DNA of 64,000 nt, taken from positions 29,723,010 through 29,787,009 of the forward strand of contig JAQFVV010012394.1 in assembly GCA_028023455.1 (NCBI GenBank), written 5' to 3'. A model generated the notes under the pieces. That model saw only the letters and a program-made list of their open reading frames with translations, was not told where the DNA came from and did no database searches. Positions 12,873 through 25,079 of this stretch are shown one piece after another. This DNA is from Epiperipatus broadwayi. Lineage: Eukaryota > Onychophora > Udeonychophora > Euonychophora > Peripatidae. Position 1 is the stretch's first letter; each line of letters starts with the position of its first letter. Made by a program: the position numbers and the translations under genes.

Positions 12873-14390
12873 ACTATCTGTAGCTCGCAGACTAGTTTTT
12901 AAAGTCATTGCAAAACTTATTTGTAGTATATTATTGTTTTATATCAACTTTGTATGTTTTGTTCTTCTCTTGGAATTGAAATAGTCATACATGTTTGCGA
13001 GTGTCTGTTACTAATCGTAACAATTACAATTGAAAAAAGTAGTGTTGCATTAAAAAGTTTCAAATAAGCACCTGCACATGCATATATAGTAAATTTAAAC
13101 TAAACTTTTACATTTTAATGCAATTAATTTTATTTTTAATTTATTTAAAATTGTGAAAAGATGGTAATAAATAAAAATAGCAACAGGTCTTCGAATTGTT
13201 GTCATTTGCTTTTATAATATAAATTTCTTTAGAAAATGTAATATCATAAATTTATTTTTATGAGACATTTTTTTTTTTTTGTCAAGCAGAGAAGATGCGG
13301 CGAAGCTTATCGCTGTATGAAACATATATCAACGTGCGTCAAAATTACGCAAAAGAAATTAATTCACCGAGATAGAATATCATAGCTTTAAAAATAGAAA
13401 TAATTATTAAACGTTAAATTTATCTATGAATATGGTAAAATGTAAATAAGACTTGAATTAGCTTTAATTCTTCTGACGTAGGTATCATTAAAACAGAAAT
13501 TAAATGTAAAACTATCACAAAACTGAAGAAAATGTGAGAGAGATAATTTACTTTTATTTGTTCATTATATGGAGGCTAATGAAAATCTAATACACGGTAA
13601 TACATTCTATTTTAAGATGCAAGTTAGTCTTGAAAAATTGATTTATTACGATTTAATGTGAAGATATCAAACTTATTGTAGCCACAATAATGATACCTTC
13701 ATCTCCAAATAAATACCTTAATTGTATTGTTATTTATTTTTAGATCAGAAAATTATCAAATCTCTCTATATACTTTAAAGTTTAATTAATGATATATATA
13801 TATATGTTGAAAATTCGTACTCCAATGTTATCAAGATGGGAATAATCGAACAAATGTAAGTGGCCAATTAAGCGACAATAAAATAAATAAATAGCCAATT
13901 GCATAAACAGACCAATTGGAAAGCTAGGTTTAAAGAATCCAATTGTGTCCAGTACAGTAATCTTGCTACATATTGAGATCCATTTGAGAGGGTGAGTCAG
14001 ACAACATCAGATAACTGTCAGATAGAAGGCAACAGTAACCAAGTCATCCATTATATGAAAGAAATGGAGAGAGGTATATTTAGTCTTGGAGTAGAAATTG
14101 TCTAACTTCTAATGTTATTGTACTGGTATATGAAGCAAGGTTCAGAATCCAAGTTGGGAACTTCAGCATTTCTTTACCGAGTACTAATTATACTTCCAAC
14201 TTTGAATTCACAATATACCAACTGTAACGGAAGTGATCCTCTATATTATAAATACTGTGTATATATTTTACCATACTTTTAATAATCATTTTAACATTTA
14301 GTTAATGAGTTGTATATTACTATACAGAGCACCACTCCCCCAAAGCTAAAATTTTATAATAAAAACTATATATATATATATATTTGGCTG
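12873..14390. other. AT-rich stretch without a recognisable gene
   Basis: A less AT-rich patch at 13900-14240 (GGGTGAGTCAGACAACATC; CAAGGTTCAGAATCC) has no open frame of note. It could be an unrecognised repeat. A TA run lies near 13797. Confidence 0.4.
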
Positions 14391-14392
14391 TT

Positions 14393-14452
14393 AAAACCAT
14401 CTAAACATCACATGATCACCATTTCATATGCTTACACATGCTATAAAGTAAT
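14393..14452. mobile_element. Short F1-type insertion
   Basis: AAACATCACATGATCACC followed by TATGCTTACACA matches the terminal part of the F1 foldback at 8035 and 8487. Only one end is present. Confidence 0.5.
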
Positions 14453-14454
14453 GT

Positions 14455-15175
14455 GATGTGATGTGATGTATTTGGCTTCTCCTTAAATGAAGTCAAGAAT
14501 ATCTCAACAATTATGCCCAGATAAACCTGTTAGCCACTTTATTTTCCATTCCCCACTCTAAGTCTTCCCATATTCTGCCCCATCCCATTTCCACAACATA
14601 ATATTTGTCAACTCTATGACCTTTATATCTAACCCCCCTTATCTTTTCACAAACCCAGCATAAAAACTAATAACTCGCTTTCTGTATAGTCATTTTGTTC
14701 ATACCTATTCTCCCATAACTTCTTTATCTGTGCCCTTTCTGCTTTCAAGCATTTATATTGAATCAACAGATGCCTAATATTTTCTATACTTTCCTTACAC
14801 AATTTGCTCACTAAATCACCCATAGTTTTCCATTTACATATATATTCTCTTGTTGCTAAAGATCCCGTTCGAGGCTTAAACAATAAACTACTTTCCTTAC
14901 TATTATCATAAATTAACTCGCATCCAATATTCCATTTACTTCTATATATATTTAAACTCTTTTTACCCTCCATACTAATTCTTCATCTTTCAAACTCCCT
15001 ATTTTTTATTAATGCTTCTATTCTTTTATCCCATTCCTTACCACTATAACACTCAACAATCCTTCTAACACAATCATCCCATCTTTTGTACAAATATACT
15101 GATATAAATTCTTTATCCAAATCTTTTGCACACTGCATTACCTTTCTCACCAACTTGTTACCTGCCCTTTACTCA
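14455..15175 (-). mobile_element. LINE 3' end: C-terminal region and (ACATC)n tail
   Basis: Read on the minus strand, the segment encodes the C-terminal part of an APE-type LINE protein. First comes a Trp/Lys-rich stretch (KDLDKEFISVYLYKRWDDC, 15150-14990, one frame). Then a 108-codon open frame at 14973-14647 contains the Cys/His cluster KLCKESIENIRHLLIQYKC and the family ending YTESELLVFMLGL. Downstream are a 3' UTR and a tail of three ACATC-type units at 14476-14455. The same protein end and tail recur at 21338-21655, 32071-32700 and 58209-58640. The copy is 5'-truncated: no reverse transcriptase remains. The plus strand flank is an F1 insertion; a small palindrome and a mariner relic lie upstream. 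Confidence 0.8.
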
Positions 15176-15186
15176 TATCAAAGTCT

Positions 15187-15298
15187 ACATACAGTAGTGC
15201 CACCAAGTTCAAGTCTTCATAATCAATTGATGCAGAAATGTTTATGCATCCATAGGTTATGAAGGCTTGCACTTGGTGGCACTACTATATGGAGAGTT
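15187..15298. mobile_element. Small palindromic repeat
   Basis: CAGTAGTGCCACCAAGTTCA at 15191 pairs with CTTGCACTTGGTGGCACTAC at 15267-15286, leaving a central loop of about 45 bp that contains the inner pair ATGCA/TGCAT. The right end, TATGGAGAGTTTGG, is the ending shared with F1-type insertions. Confidence 0.6.
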
Positions 15299-15309
15299 TG
15301 GTACTCTTT

Positions 15310-15960
15310 TTAGGTATTACAGATTGAATCACTTTCAAAGTACTGTCCATTTGATGCAATGCAGTAGTCTAAACATTTCCCCACTCTTTGAAGCAGTTTT
15401 AAAATTTTTCCAAAATGACTTCCTTTTAATGTCTCCATTATTTTTTTCCATCTCTTCCAGGTCGCAAAACATTTTTTTTTGAAACATTTCTTCATTCAGT
15501 GGAATAGAAAAGAAGTTACACAGATTAAGACCAGGTAAATATAATGGATGGATAGCTAACAAATACTGTTTTGGTTTAATAATTGTTTAACACTCGAGGT
15601 TTTGTGTGATGACATCTTGTGACATTGAAGATATCACTCCTTTCATTGGCATAAATTGAGATGGTTTTATTTTACCACTTCATGCAAATGTTTCAAAACT
15701 TGATGGTAAAGTGCCTGATTTATTATGAATACATTCTGCATGAACAATGCCATCTGAATAAAAAATGGCAGCAGCATCTTAACACTGGTGCCACACTTTC
15801 TGGAACCATTTGTAAACTTGTATTTTTCACAGAGTGCTTGTTTATAGGTTAGTTAAAGCATTGCAGCAGATTACATTGCTGTTTTCTCCTAAAAGAAAAC
15901 AGAATTTCACTTTGTTCCAACTTTTTAGCCATCACAAAAATCAAACAATAGGTGATCTAT
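15310..15960 (-). pseudogene. Internally deleted mariner transposase pseudogene
   Basis: Read on the minus strand the pieces come in mariner order. At about 15930-15800 is an N-terminal helix-turn-helix region (KFCFLLGENSN, then VYKWFQKVWHQ, the usual xVFEWFKRF). An abrupt jump follows to the catalytic-core piece IFYSDGIVHAECI (usual FFDSDGIVHxEF) at about 15770-15730. The C-terminal block comes last: HPLYLPGLNLCNFF (family HPPYSPDLAPCDFF), DLEEMEKN and CIASNGQYFES at about 15560-15330. The central core is largely deleted, the last catalytic Asp of PCDFF reads Asn, and several frameshifts occur, so it cannot make an active enzyme. Terminal inverted repeats were not located. Sequence at 15990-16215 (minus: VPKTRNHSQEGKYIV) may be separate. 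Confidence 0.75.
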
Positions 15961-15989
15961 AGTTAACAAAAATTTACTGTGTAGTCCCA

Positions 15990-16900
15990 TGATTTCACTT
16001 ATTCACACTGGCCAGCAGACTGTTGTAGGGAGGACCCTCAAAAGTGGTAAATTGGTCAATCAGACTGTTCCAAAAGACTCTCTGAAAAAAGGATTTGGCA
16101 GTAAAAGCATGTATTACAATGTATTTGCCTTCCTGAGAATGATTTCTGGTTTTGGGTACCCCATGTACTAAATAACCAAACAACTCTATCCATACTAGAT
16201 GTAAGTACAACAATATTTATTATCATTAAACACAATTGCATGGAATAATTAATTCATCTCCATTGTAACTTTTTCCATATGTAATAAGTGACTATTACAC
16301 AAGATATGAAAAAATAGCACTCTACAGGTTGCAAATTTCATGCATTTATTGTTAAAGTAAGAATTTTAAAAGAGACATTCCATATCCATTCTTGTATGGT
16401 TGATATATTATTAATTTCACTCTGAATTTTCAACACTGTTGGCAAAGATGAGCATACAATTATGGAAAACTTCAAGAATAAGTGGATTCTCTTTTTTATG
16501 AAATTTTATTCTATTCTTGATTCTGTATTCACTATACAAACTGTTATTTATCGATAGCCTTTGTGAGAAGGAGGTTCCCCACTTAATTATATATAATTAG
16601 TGTGCTAATTGTATGTTTGTATTTATAACATTTATTTTGCCACATATACTTTAATTACATGAATAAAGATGTCCAAAAATGTAAATGACCCTCAAAATAC
16701 ATTTCATGCTAAGCTAGAACTTAGCAATGGTCTAGCAGATGTATTTATTTATATGATTAGAATATATGTAGTAAAATGAAAGTTATAAATAAAAACCCAT
16801 AAGCAGTATTTTTAATTGTTATAAGCTTATAAATTGCTGAGTTTCTTTACTCAACTTTTAAAAATTTAATTATTTAATATTGATGAGAAGGAAAAAAATA
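15990..16900. other. Unassigned stretch beside the mariner relic
   Basis: A less AT-rich block at 15990-16215 has overlapping open frames on both strands (plus: QTVVGRTLKSGKLV; minus: VWIELFGYLVHGVPKTRN). I cannot place either in a family. It may be another transposon relic. From 16220 to 16900 the sequence is AT-rich, with a weak match to foldback family F5 at 16670-16740. Confidence 0.35.
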
Positions 16901-16909
16901 TTTTAAATC

Positions 16910-17032
16910 TAATTAATCATCAGATTTTCAATTGTATGGATGGCTGAAGAGTTGGAGGGTGAAGTACTTTGAAGCCTGTTCATTAAAGTTTGAATATTTG
17001 CTATTTTAATATAAACAGAGCACTGATTATAT
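16910..17032 (+). mobile_element. Fragment of foldback family F4
   Basis: CATCAGATTTTCAATTG, GGATGG, TGAAGAGTTGGAGGGTGAAG and CATTAAAGTTTGAATATTTG follow the order seen at 39350-39430. The ends of the family are missing; it borders a TA run at 17029. Confidence 0.6.
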
Positions 17033-17084
17033 ATATATATGAAAAACAAGTTATAATCACATAACTTGCTATCACTTGTATTTA

Positions 17085-17570
17085 TGATCGATAGATGGCG
17101 TTTTACCAAAACCACCAAACAAGTGTAGATTTGTTTACATAAATGACAAAAGAGTCAGAATTCACTATCTCTTTCATTTGCCCACCCTCAGATCAGCTGA
17201 TTTCAAGCTAATTTGCTATCATCAGTGAAGGATAGAGCTAGAAACTAGATATAAACACTGACTCCAAGCGTTTATGCAAAAAGTTTCTATCAGTTTGCAA
17301 GCATGAATTTTTCAGACCAGCAAAGTCTTCAAACCCAGTCTGAAAAATTCATGCTTGCAAACTGATAGAAACTTTGTGCATAAACACTTGGAGGCAGTAT
17401 TTAGATCTAGTTTCTAGCTCTATCCTTCACTGATGATAGCAAATTATCTTGAAATCAGCTGATCTGAGGGTGGGCAAATGAAAGAGATAGTGAATTCTGA
17501 CTCTTTTATCATTTATGTAAACAAATCTACACTTGTTCGGTGGTTTTGGTAAAATACCATCTATTGATCA
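17085..17570. mobile_element. Foldback element F3, nearly perfect palindrome
   Basis: Arms of about 230 bp are joined by a loop of about 15 bp (near 17316-17335). Left landmarks GATAGATGGCGTTTTACC, AGTCAGAATTCACTATCTC, CACCCTCAGATCAGCTGA and CTGATAGAAACT-type sequence recur in reverse complement on the right, ending GGTAAAATACCATC. It sits between two (TA)n runs. Its left flank (AAAACAAGTTATAATC, AACTTGCTATCACTTG) resembles the flank of F2 at 17590, so F3 and F2 are probably related families. No protein is encoded. Confidence 0.85.
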
Positions 17571-17640
17571 TATATATATATATATATAATAAAACAAGTC
17601 ACAAATTGTGCAACTTGCCTTTAAGCTTGTGCTAAATATT

Positions 17641-18245
17641 CACTAGATGGAGCTTACCACTAGCTTCAAACAAGCTTTAATTATAAGTGCCAACAGAGAA
17701 AGAATTCAAAATTTCTATCATACTATCCTCATCTCCAGACCAATTGGTTTTGAGCTTAATGGCTCACCTCAGTGAAGAGTTAGGATTTTAGAAACTAGAT
17801 CTAAAACTCCAATCCAGAGCACTTATTTAACATGTTACTATCAGTTTGAAAACTCGAATTTTTTAGAAACGTAAATTTCTTAAAATCCAGCTTTACAAAC
17901 CAGATAGCTATATGGGTCTGAACTCAGTTTAGTTTCACTATATATTAAGAGCTAAAGCAATATTACATCACAAAAACCTTCAAGGGTACACTTATAATCT
18001 GGTTTGTAAAGCTGGATTTTAAGACATTTATGTTTCTGAAAAATTTGAGTTTTCAGACTGATAATAAGTGCTCTGGGTTGGAGTTTTATATCTAGTTTCT
18101 GAAATCCTAACTCTTCATTGAGGTGAGCCATTAAACTCGAAACCAATTGGTCTGGAGATGAGAATAGTATGATAGAGATTTTAAATTCTTTCTCTGTTGG
18201 CACTTATACTTAAAGCTTGTTTGGAGCTAATGGTAAGCTCCATCT
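17641..18245. mobile_element. Foldback element F2
   Basis: CACTAGATGGAGCTTACC at the left end is mirrored by GGTAAGCTCCATCTA at the right end. Arms of about 250 bp share GAGAAAGAATTCAAAATTTC, CCAGACCAATTGGTTT, CTCACCTCAGTGAAGAG, AAATCCAGCTTTACAAACC. The loop is about 17895-17990. A solo arm occurs at 2772 and a half copy at 36150. The 83-codon frame at 17952-18203 is simply one arm read through and is not a gene. Confidence 0.85.
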
Positions 18246-20150
18246 ATATTGTATGTGTGTGTGTTAATGATCTGGATCAGCTGATGAGTGTTGACTCAGC
18301 ATGGAGAGATTATTTATCTTTTTTAAATGATTTTGTGATCATGTGTATGAGTTGTAAATGGGTGTCGATAGCTAAAAGTTTCTTGAAAGTCTATGTTCAA
18401 ATCCTTTACAATGACATCTAATTTCCAAGTAAATTAAATTATACTTGTATTCTAATATTAATTCCAAATTGTAAAAATTTAACAATGTGAAATTGATAAA
18501 ATTTTGAATTAATAAAAGATTTTCTGATAAATAACGTTAGCATCATGCCACATTTTTGATCTTTACTGTGCATTGTTGTATGCTTAAGAATGAATGCTAC
18601 TTTTACTCAGCTTTAAATAATATAAGTATTTAATATTTTAATTAATTAGTTAAAACATTTCAGATGTTGGTTAAAAAAATTATTTTATGCTAAACATATT
18701 TGGACATGCCTTTGGCTTATAAAACCAGATTCATAATACTCTGGATTGCTTGCTTGCTGTGTATTTATTGATGAGTATTAATTATTTAAATTATCCATTT
18801 AAATATTCCACTTGCTTGGGAGTTGGTTACTGTTTTCCTTTTTGTTAATGACACGATTGTTGTTAATAATAAATCACAAATCACTCCTCTTTTACTTTTT
18901 CTTTCTCTGTCAACTCACTCCATGCAAACAATATTGTCATTCATTGGATCAAAAGTGTGGCCATCAATGCAAGATGGCTATGAACCTGGTTGTTATAACT
19001 GAAAGTACACTCAGCTAGAATTAATAAAAATAAATATATATAATAAACCTTTGCTTTAGCTACCTTCAAAACATTTTGGCCAATTTATTACAAGCAAAAG
19101 TAAAATAAAATAACAATGGATTTTAATATTTAATTACAAATTATAATAACTGATACCATCAATATAAAAACATTTTTGTTAATTTAGATTGAATGCCCAT
19201 CTGACATCCACAGTAGTTAAATAACATTAGCATCTTTCATTAGCAGTCTATATTTTATTTTATTTTATTAATTAAATAAAGTTTTAAACTCAATGTGCGA
19301 TACAGTATGCTTCAAATTATCTTCATAGACTATACCTTACATAATCTCCTTCTACATCTTATATATTAAAAAGCTCTAACAATTCATATAAATCAAAATA
19401 TGCTATTTTTTGGATTTCTTCAGGTTTTGGGTTTTTTTTTTTAGTTTTAAACATCATATTTATTTCAGAAAGCATGCCAAGAGATGATATTTCAAAACAC
19501 ATGTCTAAAGGTTAAGCCTTTCTTGAAGAAAACATAGATATGCATGCACTTTGGTATTATTAAAAGAGGTGTTTCATGTTTATTATTAATAAAATAAATG
19601 ACTATATATTATTTCATTTAATATTTTTAGAAAGTAAATATTTAAAAATAAAAATAAGGTTTTTTATTCTAAACGTATCATATTACTATTCATATGCTAT
19701 TGAGGTTGATATATATATATTTATATGTGCACATATACATGTTTTTAACGTTCATTACTAATAAAAAAAATGGATTTCACTTTATATTTAAAAAAAATAA
19801 AAAATATTTCACTTTAAAAGTAACTTATCAGAATATTGAAATGTTAATAAAAGTATGATCTGTATTCTGGATAGCATATGGTTATATTCTATATATGTTT
19901 ATAAACACACATAAATAAATATTTATACATATATATATATATATAGGGACATTTTTTACAGAGCTGTCCGAGATCACAACTTTCTGCAAATGTCGTTATC
20001 ATTTGTGCAATATTTGCAAGTGTCAAAAATTTTAATTATATAACACCTGTGGCACCATTCAATTTAATTATAAATATTAATGAGTAATAGTTATTAATAA
20101 CTTTATGCAAGTGAATGCTGTCAAAGCTGGAAGAGCAAAAATATTTGATA
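18246..20150. other. AT-rich stretch without a recognisable gene
   Basis: Mostly AT-rich. TA runs lie at 19708 and 19927. Short frames (18197-18421, 18812-19018, 19576-19761) show no family features. Nothing can be supported. Confidence 0.4.
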
Positions 20151-20157
20151 TTTTCAA

Positions 20158-20546
<389 letters not shown>

Positions 20547-20550
<4 letters not shown>

Positions 20551-20834
20551 CTTGTTAGAACGAGAATTTTTATAATTAAAGCGTAAATTTATTATATGTA
20601 GACAATGAAAATTAATTATAAGACAGTAAATTACTAAACGCCTATAACATAAAAGTTTCACAAATGACATTTGAACTATAGCCTGATATCTATTTATCTA
20701 TTAACTTGTTACAACGAGAATTTTTATAATTAAAGCGTAAATTTATTATATGTAGACAATGAAAATTAATTATAAGACAATAAATTACTAAACGCCTATA
20801 ACATAAAAGTTTCAAATGACATTTGAACTATAGT
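20547..20834. repeat. 154-bp tandem duplication next to the microsatellite
   Basis: TTAACTTGTTAGAACGAGAA at 20547 recurs at 20701 as TTAACTTGTTACAACGAGAA. The following ~130 bp, to CATTTGAACTATAGYCTGA, match except for a few changes and a small deletion. The second unit starts with a leftover TATCTATTTATCTA, so the duplication took in the edge of the TATC array. It ends 16 bp before the donor side of the mucin-like exon. Confidence 0.85.
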
Positions 20835-20849
20835 CTGAACATAACTTAC

Positions 20850-20951
20850 GGTCACGTCTAGGTTTCATTGTCGGTATGGCAGTGGTTGTAGATTCTGTTG
20901 TTGGAGGCATAGTTGCCCTGGTCGTGGGGAGCTCCGTTGAAGTGGGACTTT
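20850..20951 (-). CDS. Mucin-like Thr/Ser/Pro-rich exon (102 bp, phase 1-1)
   Basis: On the minus strand a 3' splice site (TTTTTTGTACAG) at 20952 opens a reading frame that runs without a stop to a consensus donor (GACC|GTAAGTTATG) after 20850. The exon takes two bases to finish a split codon and leaves one, so it is symmetric phase 1-1 and 34 codons long. It encodes SPTSTELPTTRATMPPTTES, then TTTAIPTMKP and RRD: about half Thr, Ser and Pro, the signature of an O-glycosylated mucin-like spacer in a secreted or membrane protein. It has the same phase and composition as the exon at 51744-52010 upstream on the same strand, so both probably belong to one gene. No domain is present to name the protein. 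The intron to its left and the rest of the gene were not found. Confidence 0.65.
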
Positions 20952-21337
20952 CTGTACAAAAAAGATACATTTCAATAAAGAAAACTTTTAAAATAACTTT
21001 AATTATAAAAATATTCTCACTAATTTATATACATACATGTTCTAGTAGAATAACACAATTTATATTAAGAAATAATTGATCATAGCGGAGCTTATTGATT
21101 TTAGACTTGGGTAAATATCTACCTATGGATATTTAATTCTCTCCCAAAAGAGAACTTGATTGATGGAAAATATATGAGCAAATAATAATCTTAGCTAATG
21201 CTTTTCACTCTCTTAGCATGGCTGATTGTACTATCTTAATATTAGAACTAAAGTACATCTATTAATGAATTATTTACATTATTAAATCAAACCAGTGCCA
21301 GTATATTTCAACGGCCTACCAGTAATTGTGCTTTGTA

Positions 21338-21655
21338 CAAGCAGAAAGAATACAAATAATGGAAATGTGGGAGAATAAATATAAACAAAGTGATTACACA
21401 GAAAGTGAGTTCTTGGTTTTTATGCTGGGTTTGGGAAAAAATAAGGGGGATTTAGATATAAAGGTCATAGAGTGGACAAAGATGATGTTCTGGAAATGGG
21501 ATGAAGTCAAATAGAGAAGAAATTTGGAAAAAACTTAGGGTGAAGAATGGAAAGAGAATGTAAGGTGGCCAATAGGTTTCTCTGGGCATAATGTCTGAGA
21601 GATTCATTACTCCTGTAAAGGAGAAGACATAGTACATCACATCACATTGTATCAC
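21338..21655 (+). mobile_element. LINE 3' end with (ACATC)n tail
   Basis: The open frame at 21326-21514 carries the C-terminus of the main LINE family: AERIQIMEMWENKY, then DYTESEFLVFMLGLGK and IEWTKMMFWKWDE. A 3' UTR follows, with GTTTCTCTGGGCA, GAGAGATTCATTACTC and AAGGAGAAGACATAG, and the tail ACATCACATCACATTGTATC at 21635-21655. The copy is 5'-truncated just before the last Cys/His residues. It is the same subfamily as 14455-15175 and 58209-58640. Confidence 0.75.
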
Positions 21656-21659
21656 ATAT

Positions 21660-23390
21660 ACAGAGCTGTAATATGTTTATTTAAGTGCTTTTAAAATCTA
21701 AGTTTATTTCAATTCAGGCTTGTGTTTGTAATAGTCTTATAGCAATATACTTATAACTTGTATTGTATTAGGGGAGAGAATTTTCTTCTTTCCTAGATTT
21801 CTTGATTCAGATTTTATGTTTTCAAATACAAGTATCTCTATTGAAACATTATAGCATTAGTTTGTATTCATTTACTATATGTTTGAGCTACACTGAATGT
21901 TTACACTCTTTAATATATATTTCCAACAGTTAGTTATACTTATCTAAGTGTATCCTTCTAATTAGCTCAATTCTATCACAACCTTCTATCAACTCAGAAA
22001 TGAGAAAAACTTCTCTCACAACACTTGATGCATTTTTTAAAACACCAAGTTCTCTTCTTTATTTTTGTTTTTCATATTGTACTAGTTTAAGTATATATAC
22101 ACCAATGATTTTTTATTTTTAGATATACTTAACTTCATATATATATATTTTAAATATCTATTTTATTATATTCTAAAACATATGACCAAAAACATGCAAA
22201 AAAGATAAATGATACCCAAGATGCACTTTCATGCCAAACCATATTAAAATGCAAAATGCTTTATTTATTTTGTGGTCAGCCTTAAGATCATCCACAGGGA
22301 AGTAAGCTTATTTTTAATTGTTGTGACTATAGCTAATAAAAGTAGGATTACAAAACACTTAAAGAGAAGTTATTAAAATAAAAGAAATATTTTAAAATAA
22401 AGTATTAAAAGTAATAACATTAAGTAATATTCAAAACTTTAGATAGAATTATTAAAATTCATATTTTAAAATAATTATAAATAGTATAATAGGTTTTGTC
22501 GTAAGTGTTTAAATTTAAGAGAAACTGAAGTTATATAAACTAAATTAAAACAGTTTATTTTATCAAAAATTAAAATAATGTATGTCTAAAATTACATTGG
22601 CAGGAATGCACTGCAAACAATACAATTAAGTATATTAATGTTTAAAAAAAGATTTGAAAACATTAATTGAGATCTACATTTTTGTTTAAATAAATAGATG
22701 AAAATAAAGTAATTAAAATATTAAGTTTGTTTTTAAACTTGCACTTTGAGTTTGGAGATATAAGATTTGAAAACAATGTAAAAATTCAAGTAATCAAATA
22801 ATCATTGTATTTTGAAAATTAAATCAATTAAATAATTACAATATTTTAAAAATTCATGTAATTAAAATAAGCTGAAATTGTTAAAAAAATTATAAATAGC
22901 TCATCAAAGCTGTTATATACATGAGATCAATAGTATTTATAGTCAGATTTTTATTCTTGCTTTACTCAAATTTCATTGAACAGTCATTAGATGATTGAGT
23001 AAAAAACAACAAAAGCCACCAGCTGCTAAATCTAACCTAGGTCTTCTGTTGAACCTGATCAAGCTATTTTAAATGAACCTCCATTTTACAAGAAAAAATA
23101 TGTCTAAATCCAAATAATTTGAAGGCATGCTTCAGACGGAACTGTATATCAGAAGAGAGAAATAGGAAACCTTTAAAGAACAGTACCATGATTTGGAAAC
23201 AAAAAAAACCTCATGATAATCAATTAATGCATGTCATTGAAAGATAAATATTTGCTAGCATTAAAAAATCCTCAAAAAACTGTAGACAGAATCATGGCTA
23301 TAAGACTTTAAGCTGCAGTTTAATATTCATACTTAAGTTCAAAATTTTTTTCTCAATTAGACTGCTATCCTAATATTAAGTTATACATTA
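21660..23390. other. AT-rich stretch without a recognisable gene
   Basis: 22165-22260 has weak similarity to foldback family F5 (AACATATGACCAAAAACATG, then CATGCC). The rest is AT-rich and I see nothing in it. Confidence 0.4.
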
Positions 23391-23394
23391 TGAT

Positions 23395-24785
23395 CTGATA
23401 AAAGGCTGATAGATCTGTAATTTCTAATATTTTCTTTATCACCTTTTTTAAATATTAATATTAATACTGCATTCTTTCAATCATCCGGTACATCTTTATC
23501 ATTTAGATCTTTGTTATATAACTTTGCTAATATTTTTTTCTATTTCTTCCCCTGCTTCTTTTAATATATCAATCATAATTTCATCATTATCAGGAGCCTT
23601 TCCTTTCTTCATACATTTAATTGCATGTCTCACTTATTCATTTAAAATTCTGAGCAATTCAGAAGATGTAATAGATATAGGAGGTACTTGTTCTTTATTA
23701 CTATATAATTCTTGCTAAAAGTCTTCTACCCATTTCATGATGTCATCTCTCTTTTTAATAATAATTCCATCTTTTTTTCTTATTGCAGATATAAATTTCC
23801 CACCAATACCAAAATGTTGTTTTACACTCTTGAGACTTTTATTCTCTTCTACAGCTTTCCTTGCTAGTTCACAGTTATACTTTCTTATATTATATTCAAC
23901 TCTTTTACCCACCATTTTACAAAATTTGAGATATTCAATCCTTTTTAATGCATCAGTTTTGGATATATTCATATCACTTCTTTTCCTCATAAATTCTCTA
24001 GTCTCAGTAGAAATCTTATTGGTCAATTGCTGCTTTTTTCTACCAGCTATTTTTGTTGCAGTTTTAAAAGTGTATCATTTATTTTCATATTGATTTCATT
24101 CAAATCTGAATCATGTTCAAAAATCTCCTAATACCTGAAACCAATTTCTAAGTTCTAATTTAAATTCATTAGAATGTTTCTGAAGATTAGGAATATCAAC
24201 TGTAAATATTGTTTTTCTTAATAATTTTGTCTCTCTAGTTTTGCATTAACACATATCTTACATCTTACTAATTGATGATCACTTCCCATGTTAAATTTAT
24301 TATGAACATTACAATCTTAACATATGTATTTTCTGTTAGTCAAAATATCTAATTCTGCTGTATCTTCATTTGGATGCTTCAATGTCCATTTCCTTTTAAC
24401 ATTTTTCTCAAAAAAAGAATTCATAATATAAAGTTTTCCTTTTTCTGCAAACTCCACAAGTCTATTCCCCTCTCATTTCTATTACCATAACCAAAATTAC
24501 CTACAGCACTTTCATCTTTCATTTGTTTACCAATTCTAGCATTAAAGTCTCCCATAACAATTTTAAAATGTTGTTTACTCTGATCAAAAAGCCTTTTGTA
24601 TATCTATATAAAAATCTTCTACTGCTTCATCTCTATGACAACTTGTTGGGGCATAAACCTGAATTGTCTGCATTTGGTATCTGCTATTAAGTTGTATAAC
24701 TAATCTTGCCACTCTTTCCAATACATCATCAATCTTTCTTCTAACTTCACAAAGTCCAATAATACTACTTAAACATAGTGTCATT
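23395..24785 (-). mobile_element. LINE fragment: APE endonuclease, linker and start of reverse transcriptase
   Basis: Read on the minus strand from 24785: an apurinic-endonuclease-like domain (RVARLVIQLNSRYQM, VYAPTSCHRDE, the catalytic-type motif MGDFNARIGKQM, and GSDHQLVRCKICVN). Next comes a basic linker with a 103-codon open frame at 24026-23715 (ETREFMRKRSDMN, KSLKSVKQHFGIGGK, MKWVEDF). Last is the block before RT motif 1 (IKCMKKGKAPDNDEI, KEAGEEIEK). Stops and frameshifts break it into pieces. The upstream end of the endonuclease and everything after RT block 1 are missing. GDFN and SDH survive, unlike the copy at 56480. The type is common in animals, where predicted peptides are often labelled craniofacial development protein 2-like. 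Clade RTE-like is my inference. Confidence 0.8.
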
Positions 24786-24925
24786 ACTAACCTGTGTTGT
24801 TTATTTGTGTGTTATTACTAACAACTTATTTGTATTTCAAAAGTTTAAATAAAGTTTACAGTTTTTCATACATTCAACATTTACTAATAGATGATGGAAA
24901 TAGACCTACATATTATACATCTAAT
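24785..24925 (+). mobile_element. SINE 3' end (copy 3)
   Basis: TAACCTGTGTTGTTTATTTG, TGTTATTACTAACA, TTTGTATTT and TTTAAATAAAGTTTA, then GATGATGGAAATAGACC, follow the order of the SINE 3' part at 2400-2570. It abuts the truncated 5' end of the LINE at 24785, so it inserted there or was the LINE's target. Confidence 0.5.
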
Positions 24926-25079
24926 ATACTATGATCAGAAGCCTTCAGGCAAGTATTATGCTTTTTTCCTTAAATTACTAGAGTAAAAATGTTTTGATTT
25001 TTTTCTTTTGCAAAAAAATTAATTAACAAATAATATAAACAAGCTACAAAAATATTTTTTTTATTATTTATAAAAAATG

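Noticed and set aside
17952-18203. 83-codon minus-strand frame
   Set aside because: Lies in the right arm of foldback F2; the mirrored arm shows it is repeat DNA.
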